This document shows, piece after piece, positions 41,143 to 49,364 of a DNA stretch of 64,000 bases (positions are counted from its first letter, which is position 1; the number at the start of each line of letters is the position of its first letter). The DNA lies in assembly GCF_014648635.1 (NCBI RefSeq), contig NZ_BMRM01000003.1, positions 62,001 to 126,000 on the forward strand, given 5' to 3'. A program made the translations under genes and the position numbers. Below the pieces are notes generated by a model. That model saw nothing but the letters and a program-made list of their open reading frames with translations, was not told the DNA's origin and made no database searches. The DNA is from Streptomyces cinerochromogenes (GTDB lineage Bacteria > Actinomycetota > Actinomycetes > Streptomycetales > Streptomycetaceae).

Positions 41143-43326
41143 ATGTTCCGACGAATAGGCACCGCCGTCGTCCGTCATCCCGTGTGGACGATCGTGGCGT
41201 GGCTGATCGCCGCGGTGGCGATAGTCGCCACCGCCCCTAGCCTGCCCTCCAACAGTGACGAGAGCAGTTTCCTGCCCAAGAGTTACGAGTCAATCAAAGC
41301 GGCGGATCTCCAGCAGAAGGCGTTCCCCAGCGCCTTCACCCCGTCCGCGATCGCGCTCTACCAGCGCACCGACGGCGGCAAGCTCACCGCCGCCGACCAG
41401 AAGGACGTCGCCCGGATCACCACCGAACTGGGCAACAAGCACATCGACCAGGTGCAGAAGGTCGTCCCCGGCCAGCCGTCCAAGGACGGCAGGTATGCCC
41501 TGACCCTGGTGCAGATGGACAGCAAGAACGCCGGACAGCCGAAACAGGCCGACGCGGCCAAGGTGTTGCGTGAAGAGGCCAAGGAGCTGGCCAAGGGCAC
41601 GCACCTCGACGTCAAGCTCGGCGGCTCCGCCGCGCAGGCGCTCGACCAACAGGACTCGTCCAAGCGCGGCGAGGCGCTGATCGGCATCGGCACCTTCGTC
41701 ATCATCCTGGTGACCCTGCTGATCATCTTCCGGGCCCCCATCCTCGCGGTACTTCCCCTGCTGCTGATCGGCCTGGTCTCCGCCGTCGCCAACGGGCTGA
41801 TCGCCTACGCCACCAAGCTGTTCGACCTGGAGGCCAACAGCTCGATCTCGTCCATCCTCATCGTCGTGCTCTTCGGCGTGGGCACGGACTACTTCCTGTT
41901 CCTGATATTCCGTTACCGCGAGAGCCTGCGCGCCGGTGACGAGCCCAAGCAGGCCATGATCAACGCGGTCGGCCGGGTCGGCGAGGCCATCGCCTCGGCG
42001 GCGGGCGCGGTCATCATCGCGTTCCTCGCCCTGGTCCTGTCCACGCTGGGCTTCCTGAAGCAGATGGGCCCGGCGCTCGCCATCGCGGTCGGCGCCACCC
42101 TGGTCGCCGGCCTCACGCTGATTCCCGCCGTGGTCTCCCTCATCGGTCCCAAGGTGTTCTGGCCCTCCAAGTCCTGGCAGAAGGAGCCGCAGAACGCCCG
42201 CTTCGCCGCACTCGGCCGGGGCGTCCAGCGCCGCCCGGCGCTGACCGCCCTCGTGTCCGGTCTCATCCTGCTCGCCCTGTCGCTCGGCACCTTCGGCTAC
42301 AAGGCCACCTTCGACCTGGCCTCCGGCTCCATGCCCAAGACCAAGGAGTCGATGGTCGTCCAGGACGAGATGCAGAAGGCGTACTCGGCGGGCGCGGCGG
42401 CACCCACCGACGTCTACCTGTCCAGCACCGACGGCAAGCCGCTGGACAAGGCCGCCTTCGACGCGTACGCGCAGAAGCTCGGCGCCGTGGACGGTGTCGC
42501 CAACGCCCGCATGACCCAGCTGAACAAGGAGGGCACCACCGCCGACTTCACCGTCACGCTCAAGTACGAGGCGTCGACGGACAAGGCGATCGACGCCGTG
42601 GGCCGGGTCCGCGATGTCGCGCACTCCGCGGCGCCCGGCGGCACCGAGGCGCTCGTCGGCGGCATGTCCTCGATCTACAAGGACATCAACGCGGCGGTCA
42701 ACCACGACTACCGGACGGTCTTCCCCGTCGCCGCCATCCTGATCATGCTCATCCTGGGGCTGTTGCTGCGCAGTGTGGTCGCCCCCTGGTACCTGATGGC
42801 CTCCGTGGGCCTCGGCTTCGGCGCCACCCTCGGCGCGACCGTGTGGATCTTCCAGGAGGGCCAGGGACACTCGGGCCTGATGTTCATGCTGCCGGTGATC
42901 ATGTATCTCTTCGTGGTCGCGATCGGCACCGACTACAACATCCTCATGATCGCCCGGCTGCGGGAGGAGGCCCGCGAGGGCCGGGATCCGCGCGAGGCGG
43001 CGGGCATGGCGCTCCGGCACGCCGGACCGACCGTGGCCGCGGCGGGCTTCATCCTCGCGGCGACCTTCGCCACGATGATGCTCGCGGGCAACTCGCTGCT
43101 GTCGGAGATGGGCTTCGCGGTCTCCTTCGGTATCGCGGTGGCCGCGTTCGTCATGGCGATGTTCTTCACCCCGAGCCTCACGGCCCTGATCGGCCACGCG
43201 GCCTGGTGGCCGGGCCACGGGGACCGGGCGGAGGTGCCTCCCGCCGGGACCGGGACCTCCGGGCCGGTCCGAGGCGATGAGGACCGGGACAGCGCCGCCC
43301 ACGATCCCGCCGGGCGCCGCGGCTAG
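41143..43326 (+). CDS. MMPL family RND-type transporter
   Basis: A 727-residue membrane protein with two repeats, each an extracellular loop domain after helix 1 or 7 followed by clustered helices. The family's proton-relay motifs are FGVGTDYFLFL in the first half and AIGTDYNILM in the second. LPSNSDESSFLPKSYESI after the first helix is typical of actinobacterial MMPL/ActII-3-type proteins that export lipids or antibiotics. The ATG at 41143 follows CCAGGAGG; an earlier ATG at 41086 is unlikely. It is monocistronic, with a strong terminator. Confidence 0.92.
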   Translation: MFRRIGTAVVRHPVWTIVAWLIAAVAIVATAPSLPSNSDESSFLPKSYESIKAADLQQKAFPSAFTPSAIALYQRTDGGKLTAADQKDVARITTELGNKHIDQVQKVVPGQPSKDGRYALTLVQMDSKNAGQPKQADAAKVLREEAKELAKGTHLDVKLGGSAAQALDQQDSSKRGEALIGIGTFVIILVTLLIIFRAPILAVLPLLLIGLVSAVANGLIAYATKLFDLEANSSISSILIVVLFGVGTDYFLFLIFRYRESLRAGDEPKQAMINAVGRVGEAIASAAGAVIIAFLALVLSTLGFLKQMGPALAIAVGATLVAGLTLIPAVVSLIGPKVFWPSKSWQKEPQNARFAALGRGVQRRPALTALVSGLILLALSLGTFGYKATFDLASGSMPKTKESMVVQDEMQKAYSAGAAAPTDVYLSSTDGKPLDKAAFDAYAQKLGAVDGVANARMTQLNKEGTTADFTVTLKYEASTDKAIDAVGRVRDVAHSAAPGGTEALVGGMSSIYKDINAAVNHDYRTVFPVAAILIMLILGLLLRSVVAPWYLMASVGLGFGATLGATVWIFQEGQGHSGLMFMLPVIMYLFVVAIGTDYNILMIARLREEAREGRDPREAAGMALRHAGPTVAAAGFILAATFATMMLAGNSLLSEMGFAVSFGIAVAAFVMAMFFTPSLTALIGHAAWWPGHGDRAEVPPAGTGTSGPVRGDEDRDSAAHDPAGRRG

Positions 43327-43348
43327 CGGCAGCCGGTGTAAGCGGTGA

Positions 43349-43385
43349 GTTCTGCCGGGCCGACACGGCCCGGCAGAACCATTTT
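43349..43385 (+). terminator. strong hairpin terminator after the MMPL gene
   Basis: GTTCTGCCGGGCC (43349-43361), a five-base loop, and the perfect complement GGCCCGGCAGAAC (43367-43379), followed by CATTTT: a classical intrinsic terminator. Confidence 0.9.
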
Positions 43386-43422
43386 CACAGCGGCCCGCCG
43401 CCCTCCCTGCCGCCGGTGCCGC

Positions 43423-43821
43423 TCAGCGGGCGGTGTCCGCCAGCCGTCGCAGGGTCCGCACCGCCCGCTCGGCCTCGTCGTGGGGCACGAAGAGGTGGTC
43501 GTGGTGGAAACCGGCGACGACGTTGCAGCTCAGGCCCTCGGCGGCGAGGGCGCGGGCGACCGCGGCGGTCAGGCCGACCGCGTCCAGCGCGGAGTGGACG
43601 CTCAAGGTGATCCACGCGGCGACGTAGTCGTACGCCATCCCGGCCGCGTCCGCGTCCGCCTGCGGCACCACGAGGGTGAGCCCCTCCTGCTCGGCGACCG
43701 TGACCACCGGGGAGACACCGGAGGGCACGCCGCCCTCGGCCATGGTGAAGACGTAGCGGCCCGGGTTCAGTTCCGGCCGCATGCCGCGGAGCAGTGTGCG
43801 CAGATCAGTCTCACCCGTCAC
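43423..43821 (-). CDS. ACT-domain protein
   Basis: A 132-residue protein of two tandem ACT-like halves, the type annotated as ACT_7/DUF3: an N-terminal LNPGRYVFTMAEGGVPSGVSPVVTV, EGLTLVVPQADADAAGM, and a C-terminal WITLSVHSALDAVGLTAAVARALAAEGLSCNVVAGFHHDHLFVP. ACT domains bind small molecules such as amino acids. No enzyme domain is attached. I chose the GTG at 43821. It lies 37 bases downstream of the RidA gene in the same direction, and the two may be co-transcribed. Confidence 0.87.
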   Translation of the reverse strand: MTGETDLRTLLRGMRPELNPGRYVFTMAEGGVPSGVSPVVTVAEQEGLTLVVPQADADAAGMAYDYVAAWITLSVHSALDAVGLTAAVARALAAEGLSCNVVAGFHHDHLFVPHDEAERAVRTLRRLADTAR

Positions 43822-43858
43822 AGGTTCCACCCTACGGGCCGGGACACCGGCCGGCCGC

Positions 43859-44311
43859 TCAGGCGTCCTGCGGGGAAGCGGCCGAGGCCACCGGACCCGG
43901 CGACGCGGCGGGCCGGACGGCGACCGCGTCGACCTCGAACAGCATGCCGGGCAGCGCGAGAGACGCCACACCGCTCAGCGTCTGGGCCGGCAGCCGGTCC
44001 CCGAAGCGCGCGTGCAGCGCCTTGCCGAGAACCTCCAGTTTCGCGGCGTCGTGGCCGACGACGAAGGTTCCCAGCCGGACGACGTGTTCGTAGCCGAGCC
44101 CCTCCGCCGCCAGGGCCAGCAGCAGCCGGTCGAAGGCCAGTTCCACCTGGGCGGCGAAGTCACCGGGCACCGGGGCGCCGGTGGCGTCGGAGGCGTACTG
44201 GCCCGCGATGAAGACGAGTTGGCCCGGCGCCGAGACGGCGTGGCTGTACCCGAACGGGGTCGGGTCGTGCAGCGTGGCCGGGTTGGTGATCGTACGCGCG
44301 TCGGGCGTCAT
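43859..44311 (-). CDS. RidA family protein
   Basis: A 150-residue member of the RidA/YjgF family, which hydrolyses reactive enamine/imine intermediates. It has GYSHAVSAPGQLVFIAGQYASDATG, AQVELAFDRLLLALAAEGLGYEHVVRLGTFVV and an extended C-terminal tail (SPGPVASAASPQDA). The catalytic Arg expected near the end of the core motif is not seen (the segment reads LFEVDAVAVR), so it may be one of the non-deaminase subfamilies. The ATG at 44311 is my choice. It is followed by the ACT-domain gene. Confidence 0.87.
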   Translation of the reverse strand: MTPDARTITNPATLHDPTPFGYSHAVSAPGQLVFIAGQYASDATGAPVPGDFAAQVELAFDRLLLALAAEGLGYEHVVRLGTFVVGHDAAKLEVLGKALHARFGDRLPAQTLSGVASLALPGMLFEVDAVAVRPAASPGPVASAASPQDA

Positions 44312-44540
44312 GGAGCGTGCTTCCTTGCGTCGAGCACTGTCGGCCAGACCAGGATCCCGCCGCCTGTGGGGGCCGAAGGGGAGTGCGCGCTCTGAGCAGG
44401 CCGTCCGCTGCGGCGTGCTCGTGTGAGCCCTGGACGCGCCCCCTGCCGCGCGACAAGACTGCGCTGTCGGCGGACCGGAGGGCCGGCTTCGTTCGCCCGA
44501 CGTTCGAGCAGTTGGAGCACCAGGAAGGCAGGGGGCCGCT

Positions 44541-45263
44541 GTGCTGTTGCGTCTGCCCACGTCCGTGACGGAAGCCCGGGAATGCCTGGCGGAGGGGGCC
44601 GTGCCGATAGGCGGGGCGACCCTCGTGTGGGCGGCCTGGCAGCGGGACGGGTTCCCCGACCTCGCGATGTCGCTCCGCGAGCTGCCGGAGGCCAACGTCC
44701 TGGGGCGGGACACCCTGGGCGGCGCCGTCATTCTGCACCGCGTCGACGCCCGGGTCCCCGACGTCCTGCGGCTGGCCGCCGCCACCGTCGGCACCGGGGC
44801 GGTGCGCCGGACGGCGACCGTCGGCGGCAACATAGCCGGCAGTACGCTGCGTTGCCTGCTGCCCGCCGCCCTCGTCCTGGACGCCCGGGCGACGGTCCTG
44901 GAACCCGAGGGCGTCCGCGACGCCGACCTGGCCGAGGTGGTCGCCAAGCGTCCCGTCCTGCTCAGCCTGCGCTGGCGGCCGCCCGTCACCTCGGCCTACC
45001 GCAAGCTGCCCGGGGCGGCCGGCGGGGCGCCGCCCCTGGTCGTGGCCTCGGCCCTGCACGCCGAGCACGGGGCACCCGACCGCGTGCGGGTCGCCGTACG
45101 GGACGGCTACGACGTCCTCGACGGCACCGCCCACCGCGAGACCGACGCCGAGGCGACCCTCGGAGCGCTGCGCGGCACGGCCCTCGGCGACCTGCCGGCC
45201 GCCGCGTGGGAGGTCGTGCGGACGCAGGTCGCCGGCCTCCTGGGCACCACGGCTGACCACTGA
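44541..45263 (+). CDS. FAD-binding medium subunit homologue of molybdenum hydroxylases (orphan)
   Basis: A 240-residue protein of the xanthine/CO dehydrogenase FAD-subunit family: VPIGGATLVWAAWQRDGFPDLAMSLRELPE, then VGTGAVRRTATVGGNIAGSTLRCLLPAALVLDARATVLEPEG, which is the FAD-binding core, and a shortened C-terminal domain. Usual medium subunits are 270-300 residues and lie next to genes for the molybdopterin and 2Fe-2S subunits; neither is here. It may work with subunits encoded elsewhere or be a stand-alone flavoprotein. The GTG start follows GGAAGGCAGGGGG. Confidence 0.85.
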   Translation: MLLRLPTSVTEARECLAEGAVPIGGATLVWAAWQRDGFPDLAMSLRELPEANVLGRDTLGGAVILHRVDARVPDVLRLAAATVGTGAVRRTATVGGNIAGSTLRCLLPAALVLDARATVLEPEGVRDADLAEVVAKRPVLLSLRWRPPVTSAYRKLPGAAGGAPPLVVASALHAEHGAPDRVRVAVRDGYDVLDGTAHRETDAEATLGALRGTALGDLPAAAWEVVRTQVAGLLGTTADH

Positions 45264-45275
45264 GGGAGCGGCTGT

Positions 45276-45918
45276 TTGCCGTGCCCGCGAAGAAGTCGGC
45301 GGCTGGAGTGCCCCCGGGACGAACCGCTCGTCGACTCCCGGCTCGTCCGCGGATGCTTCTGCAGCGGCGCGGTCCTCGGTGCCGTGGCCGTGTTCGTCGC
45401 CCTCCACGCGGCCCTGCTGCTCAACACCCTCTGCGTGCGGCACATCCGCGGCTTCACCCCGCCGGCCGCCGGAACCGCGACCCTGCCCAGGGCGCTCGGG
45501 GCGACCGTCCGCGCGTCCTGGTCCGGCCGGCTGACCGGCCGGAGCGGTCCGAGGCTGCCGCTGTGCCTGGCGGGCGGTTCCCTCACCACCGGCGCGCTCT
45601 GCCATCGACATCGGGTTCGGTTTCGCCAACGCGCCGCTCACCCGCGCCGCCGTCAGCGGGCTGCCGCCCTCCCGGACCGGTGTGGCGGGCGCGATCACGT
45701 CCACCGCGCGTCAGATCGGTGCCGCCCTCGGCACCGCCCACGCCGACGGCCTGGTCGCGGACACCGGCCCGGCGGGGCTCGCCCACGCCTCCCGTCCGGG
45801 CCGGCTCCTGGTCGCCGCCTGCGGAGTCGTCGTCCTCCTCGTCACCGGCGCCGCGCGGCCGAAGCCCCCGGCGCGGAACCGACTGCCGGGTACGGCGTCC
45901 CCGGCGCGGACACGCTGA
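45276..45918 (+). pseudogene. decayed DHA2-type MFS transporter
   Basis: Two out-of-frame pieces of one drug-exporter gene. The frame from 45276 gives VFVALHAALLLNTLCVRHIRGFTP and GRLTGRSGPRLPLCLAGG, as in the middle of EmrB/QacA-type proteins. After about 45600 the similarity moves to another frame: IDIGFGFANAPLTRAAVSGLPPSRTGVAGAITSTARQIGAALG, the conserved late segment. The end of the protein and its N-terminal half are missing, and the segment between the two pieces is deleted. It is clearly non-functional. Confidence 0.8.
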
Positions 45919-45970
45919 GCATCCCGCGGGCGGTCGCCGGACCGCCCGGCGGCGTGCCATCGTGGCCGGC

Positions 45971-46477
45971 ATGACCGGAGTGACGCGTACGCCGGGCCCG
46001 CCGGGCCCGGAGGGCCGGGCGGCGGACCAGGACCTGGCGGTGCTGGTCGGGCTGCAGGCCGCCGGGAAGTCCACCTTCTACGCGGACGTCCTGGCCGACC
46101 GGTACGAGCTGGTCAGCAAGGACCTGTTCCCGCGCGGCGCCCGGAACAAGCAGGTGCGGCAGATGCGGCTGGTGGCGGAGCACCTGGCGGCCGGACGAGC
46201 CGTCGCCGTGGACAACACGAACCCCTCGCCGCAGGAGTGGGGCCCGCTGGTGGAGGCGGCCCACGCCCATGGCGCGACCGCGACGGCCTACTGGTTCCCG
46301 CCCGACGTCGAGGGCTCCCTCCGGCGCAACGCCGCGCGCGAGGGCCGCGACCGGGTCCCCGACGTGGGCGTCCTGGCCACGCTGAAACGGCTGCGCAGGC
46401 CGTCGGCGGCGGACGGGTTCGACGCGGTGCACGAGGTGCGGTTCGACGGGCGGGGCGGCTTCGAGGTACGGCCCTGA
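45971..46477 (+). CDS. P-loop kinase-like ATP-binding protein (AAA_33)
   Basis: A 168-residue protein of the polynucleotide-kinase-like P-loop group. It has Walker A GLQAAGKST near residue 30, VSKDLFPRG, VAVDNTNPSPQEWGPL (Walker B-like with Asp and Asn) and the lid region with RNAAREGRDRVPDVGV. Members phosphorylate nucleic acids or small molecules; the substrate here is unknown. I chose the ATG at 45971. It stands alone, after the decayed MFS gene. Confidence 0.87.
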   Translation: MTGVTRTPGPPGPEGRAADQDLAVLVGLQAAGKSTFYADVLADRYELVSKDLFPRGARNKQVRQMRLVAEHLAAGRAVAVDNTNPSPQEWGPLVEAAHAHGATATAYWFPPDVEGSLRRNAAREGRDRVPDVGVLATLKRLRRPSAADGFDAVHEVRFDGRGGFEVRP

Positions 46478-46668
46478 GCCACGGACACCGGCCAGCGACC
46501 CGAATCGCCGGGATCGCGATGTTTCGCCCCCTGTCCGGAATCGTGGGCCGAGAGCGCCACCGACCCGGAAACACAAGGTCAGCAGGGCCTACCGATTCCC
46601 CTGCCGACGGGATACCCCTGGAAGGGCGGTCTCCGCCGAGGCCGCTTCCCCCTGGAAGGAGCCCAGCC

Positions 46669-47538
46669 GTGGACGGATGGTACGTGGACGACCGCTGCAC
46701 CAACTGCGACGTGGCCCGGCAGTTCGCACCCGAACTGATCGACGAGGCCGACGGGAAGTCGCGGATCCTGCGCCCGCCGGCCGACGAGGCGGAGAACCGG
46801 CGCTTACACGCCGCGGTCTTCGCCTGCCCCACCCGCTCGATCCGCCCCGTGACCGGCCGGGCGGACCAGTCGCTGGACCCGTTCCCGCTCGCCCTGGACG
46901 ACGGCGTACTGATCTGCGGGCACAACTCGCCCCACACCGCGGGCGCCAACTCCTACCTGCTCCGGCGTCCCTCCGGCACCGCCATGATGATCGACACGCC
47001 CCGCTGGAGCCGTGCGCTGGCCGAGCGCTACACGGCCTGGGGCCCCGTCACCGATGTGCTGCTCACCCACCGCGACCACGCGGCACACGGCCGCCGCTAC
47101 GCCGACCACTTCGGCGCCCGGCTGTGGATCCACGAAGGCGACCTGGACGCCGCCCCGGACGCCGACCGGGTGATCCGCGGACTCGACCCCCGGGAGATCG
47201 CCGAAGGCGTCACGGTCCACCCCCTCCCCGGACACACCCGGGGCAGCGTCCTCTACCTCGCCGACGACCGCTACTGCTTCACCGGCGACAGCTTCTACTG
47301 GTCCCGTACGACCGGTGACCTGGAGGTCGCCGAGAGCGTGACCTGGTACTCCATCGAGGAACTGGCGGCATCCCTGGCCAGGACGGCGGGACGGCTGCGC
47401 TTCGAGTGGGTCCTGCCGGGCCACGGGGACCGGCGCCGTCTGCCGGCCGACGAGATGGCCCGCCGCCTGCACGACCTGACGCAGCGCACGCGCCTGCTGC
47501 GCCCCCGCCCGATCGACTTCACGGCCGTCCGCTGGTGA
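46669..47538 (+). CDS. ferredoxin/metallo-beta-lactamase fold fusion protein
   Basis: A 289-residue fusion. Residues 1-60 are ferredoxin-like, with CTNC near residue 8 and FACPTRSI near 50; the spacing (CxxC then a distant CP) looks like a partial 4Fe-4S site. Residues 80-270 are a metallo-beta-lactamase fold: THRDHAAHG (metal-binding His/Asp), PLPGHTRGSVLYL, YCFTGDSFYW and WVLPGHGDRRRL. It should be a metal-dependent hydrolase or oxidoreductase; the substrate is unknown. The GTG at 46669 (VDGWYVDDRCTNC) follows CTGGAAGGAGC. A 190-base gap precedes it. Confidence 0.85.
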   Translation: MDGWYVDDRCTNCDVARQFAPELIDEADGKSRILRPPADEAENRRLHAAVFACPTRSIRPVTGRADQSLDPFPLALDDGVLICGHNSPHTAGANSYLLRRPSGTAMMIDTPRWSRALAERYTAWGPVTDVLLTHRDHAAHGRRYADHFGARLWIHEGDLDAAPDADRVIRGLDPREIAEGVTVHPLPGHTRGSVLYLADDRYCFTGDSFYWSRTTGDLEVAESVTWYSIEELAASLARTAGRLRFEWVLPGHGDRRRLPADEMARRLHDLTQRTRLLRPRPIDFTAVRW

Positions 47539-47548
47539 CGGCCGCCCC

Positions 47549-47566
47549 GCCTGTTCACTGACAGGC
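47549..47566 (+). terminator. hairpin after the metallo-beta-lactamase gene
   Basis: GCCTGT-TCACTG-ACAGGC is a perfect six-base stem eleven bases after the stop codon, without a T run. Confidence 0.5.
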
Positions 47567-47661
47567 AACACCCGGGGCGCTGTCGGCATCATCGCCTCCT
47601 CGCCCGCTCCCTACCGTTCGGATCACATGCTTGTGGCGGACACGACGGAAGAGGGACGGGA

Positions 47662-48588
47662 ATGAAGCGCAAGGCGATCGCATGGGTGCTGCCCGCGTTA
47701 CTGGTGGCGTTGAGCGTGGTGGGGTCCGGGGCGCCGTCCTCCGCCCAGAACGAGCGGGTCGCCGCGGTGACCTCCACCACGGGGGTCGGCCCCCAGTACG
47801 ACACCACCCATGTCTACGTCACCCCGGGCGACGTGGACGCGTTCGTCACCAGCTGGGAGGCGACCTTCGGCGGCACGCACACGGCGAAGGTCGTCACCAC
47901 CGTCACCCCGACACCCAGCAGGACCGAGTCCGAGCTGGTCCTCTCGCCCGTCGGCACGCTGTCCGTCTTCGACTTCAAGACGCCCGTCCCCTATCCGTTC
48001 GGCACCGAACGCACGGGCTGGCTCGTGCACGATCTCGACCAGGGCGTCCGACGGGCCCGCACCAGCGGGGCGAACGTCGTCGTCGCGCCCTTCGACGACC
48101 CCATCGGCCGGGACGCGGTCGTCCAGTTCCCGGGCGGAGTCAACGCCCAGCTGTACTGGCACACCAAGGCCCCCTCGTACGCGCCCCTGGACACCGTGCC
48201 GGACAACCGTGTCTACCTGACGGCCGACTCGGTGCACGCCTTCCTCGCGTCCTACCTCCGGTTCACCCAGGGCCGGATCGTCTCCGACCAGCGGGCGGCG
48301 GACGCCGGTGACATCGGTCTGCCCGGGCGGACGTACCGCCGCATCGCCCTGCGCTCCCCGTTCGGCGACACCGTCGTCAGCGTCACCGACGGCCACCTGC
48401 CCTACCCGTTCGGCCGGGAGACCACCGGCTACGCGGTGCGGGACCTCGCGGCCACGCTGCACCGGGCCGAGGCGGCGGGCGCGACGGTGCTGTGGGGGCC
48501 GTACACCGCCGAGGGCCGCTCGAACGCGATGGTGCGGTTCCCGGGCGGCTACGTCGCCGAAGTGCACGAGGAGAGGGAGCAGAGGTGA
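47662..48588 (+). CDS. secreted VOC (glyoxalase-like) protein
   Basis: A 308-residue protein. A signal peptide at residues 1-28 (MKRKAIAWVLPALLVALSVV) would be cut after SSA. The rest is two glyoxalase/bleomycin-resistance-type (VOC) halves: THVYVTPGDVDAFVTSWEATFGGTH with LVHDLDQGVRRARTSGANVVVAPFDDPIGRDAVVQFPGG, then VYLTADSVHAFLASYLRFT with VRDLAATLHRAEAAGATVLWGPYTAEGRSNAMVRFPGG. Export of a VOC protein is unusual; it may bind a small molecule outside the cell. Its TGA overlaps the next gene's GTG. Confidence 0.87.
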   Translation: MKRKAIAWVLPALLVALSVVGSGAPSSAQNERVAAVTSTTGVGPQYDTTHVYVTPGDVDAFVTSWEATFGGTHTAKVVTTVTPTPSRTESELVLSPVGTLSVFDFKTPVPYPFGTERTGWLVHDLDQGVRRARTSGANVVVAPFDDPIGRDAVVQFPGGVNAQLYWHTKAPSYAPLDTVPDNRVYLTADSVHAFLASYLRFTQGRIVSDQRAADAGDIGLPGRTYRRIALRSPFGDTVVSVTDGHLPYPFGRETTGYAVRDLAATLHRAEAAGATVLWGPYTAEGRSNAMVRFPGGYVAEVHEEREQR

Positions 48589-49049
48589 CCGACGAGGCGA
48601 TGGGGGACGACGTCTACCAGCCGGACGGGTCGGAGGTGCAGGACGACGCCGGCCTCCTCGACGCGTCCGACACCCTCGACTACCGGGCCGGAGACGAGGC
48701 CCTGGACGAGGGCTACTCACCCCCGGAGAGACCGTGGGGCGCGGAGCACACCGGTGTCACCGCCGCGGAGCGGTGGCGGGGGGAGAGCCTCGACGAGCGC
48801 CTCTCCGAGGAGGTGCCCGACATCGGCGTCCCGGAGGGCGACGGCGTCGGCGACACCTGGGACACCGACGGCGAGCCGATCGACGGGGAGGTCGGCGACG
48901 CACGCGCCGGACGGCTCCTCGCCCCCGACGAGGGCACCCACGAGAACACCGAGTCCGACCTGTTCGCCTCCGACCTCGGACTGGACGGCGCCGGGGCGTC
49001 GGCGGAGGAGGCCGCGATGCACGTGATCCCCGACTCCGACACCTACTGA
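48585..49049 (+). CDS. DUF5709 acidic protein
   Basis: A 154-residue, strongly acidic protein of the actinobacterial DUF5709 family: DDVYQPDGSEVQDDAGLLDASDTLDYRAGDEALDEGYSPPERPWG, then a WDTDGEPIDGEVGDARAGRLLAPDEG core and the end AMHVIPDSDTY. It is cytoplasmic and probably largely unstructured. The function is unknown; relatives are often linked to stress or dehydration genes. The GTG at 48585 overlaps the VOC stop codon (GTGA). Confidence 0.85.
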   Translation: MTDEAMGDDVYQPDGSEVQDDAGLLDASDTLDYRAGDEALDEGYSPPERPWGAEHTGVTAAERWRGESLDERLSEEVPDIGVPEGDGVGDTWDTDGEPIDGEVGDARAGRLLAPDEGTHENTESDLFASDLGLDGAGASAEEAAMHVIPDSDTY

Positions 49050-49082
49050 CGCCCACCGCGCCCCGAAACGGAGGACCACCGG

Positions 49083-49364
49083 ATGAGCACCGCTGAACCG
49101 TCGCCCACGGACACCGGCCACCACCGCCTGCGACACCTCAGGGAACGGATGGCCGAACACCACCGCCGCGCCCGCGACGAGCGCGAGGAGTCCTCGCTCG
49201 ACGACGCGATCGACGCGGCCGCCTTCGACCTGGCGGCCGACATCGCCCACCCCGTCCCCGGCGGCCCGGAGCCCGGCTACGACGTCGGCACGGACCTCGG
49301 CGTCGACCCGCTCCCGCCGCGGCGGGGGCACGCGAGCAGACGGAGACCGGACGGTCTCACCTGA
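49083..49364 (+). CDS. small charged protein of unknown function
   Basis: A 93-residue hydrophilic protein I do not recognise. The N-terminal half is His/Arg/Glu-rich and helical (HRLRHLRERMAEHHRRARDEREESSLDDAIDAAAF); the second half is Pro/Gly rich and ends RRGHASRRRPDGLT. No signal peptide or cofactor motif is seen. It starts 33 bases after the DUF5709 gene, with CGGAGG ahead of the ATG, so it likely belongs to that operon. It ends overlapping by eight bases the convergent ABC permease gene. Confidence 0.7.
   Translation: MSTAEPSPTDTGHHRLRHLRERMAEHHRRARDEREESSLDDAIDAAAFDLAADIAHPVPGGPEPGYDVGTDLGVDPLPPRRGHASRRRPDGLT

Noticed and set aside
47557-47565. Minus-strand CTGTCAGTG as a second PafBC motif
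   Set aside because: The first base differs and no TAnnnT follows after eight bases; it is part of a terminator hairpin.
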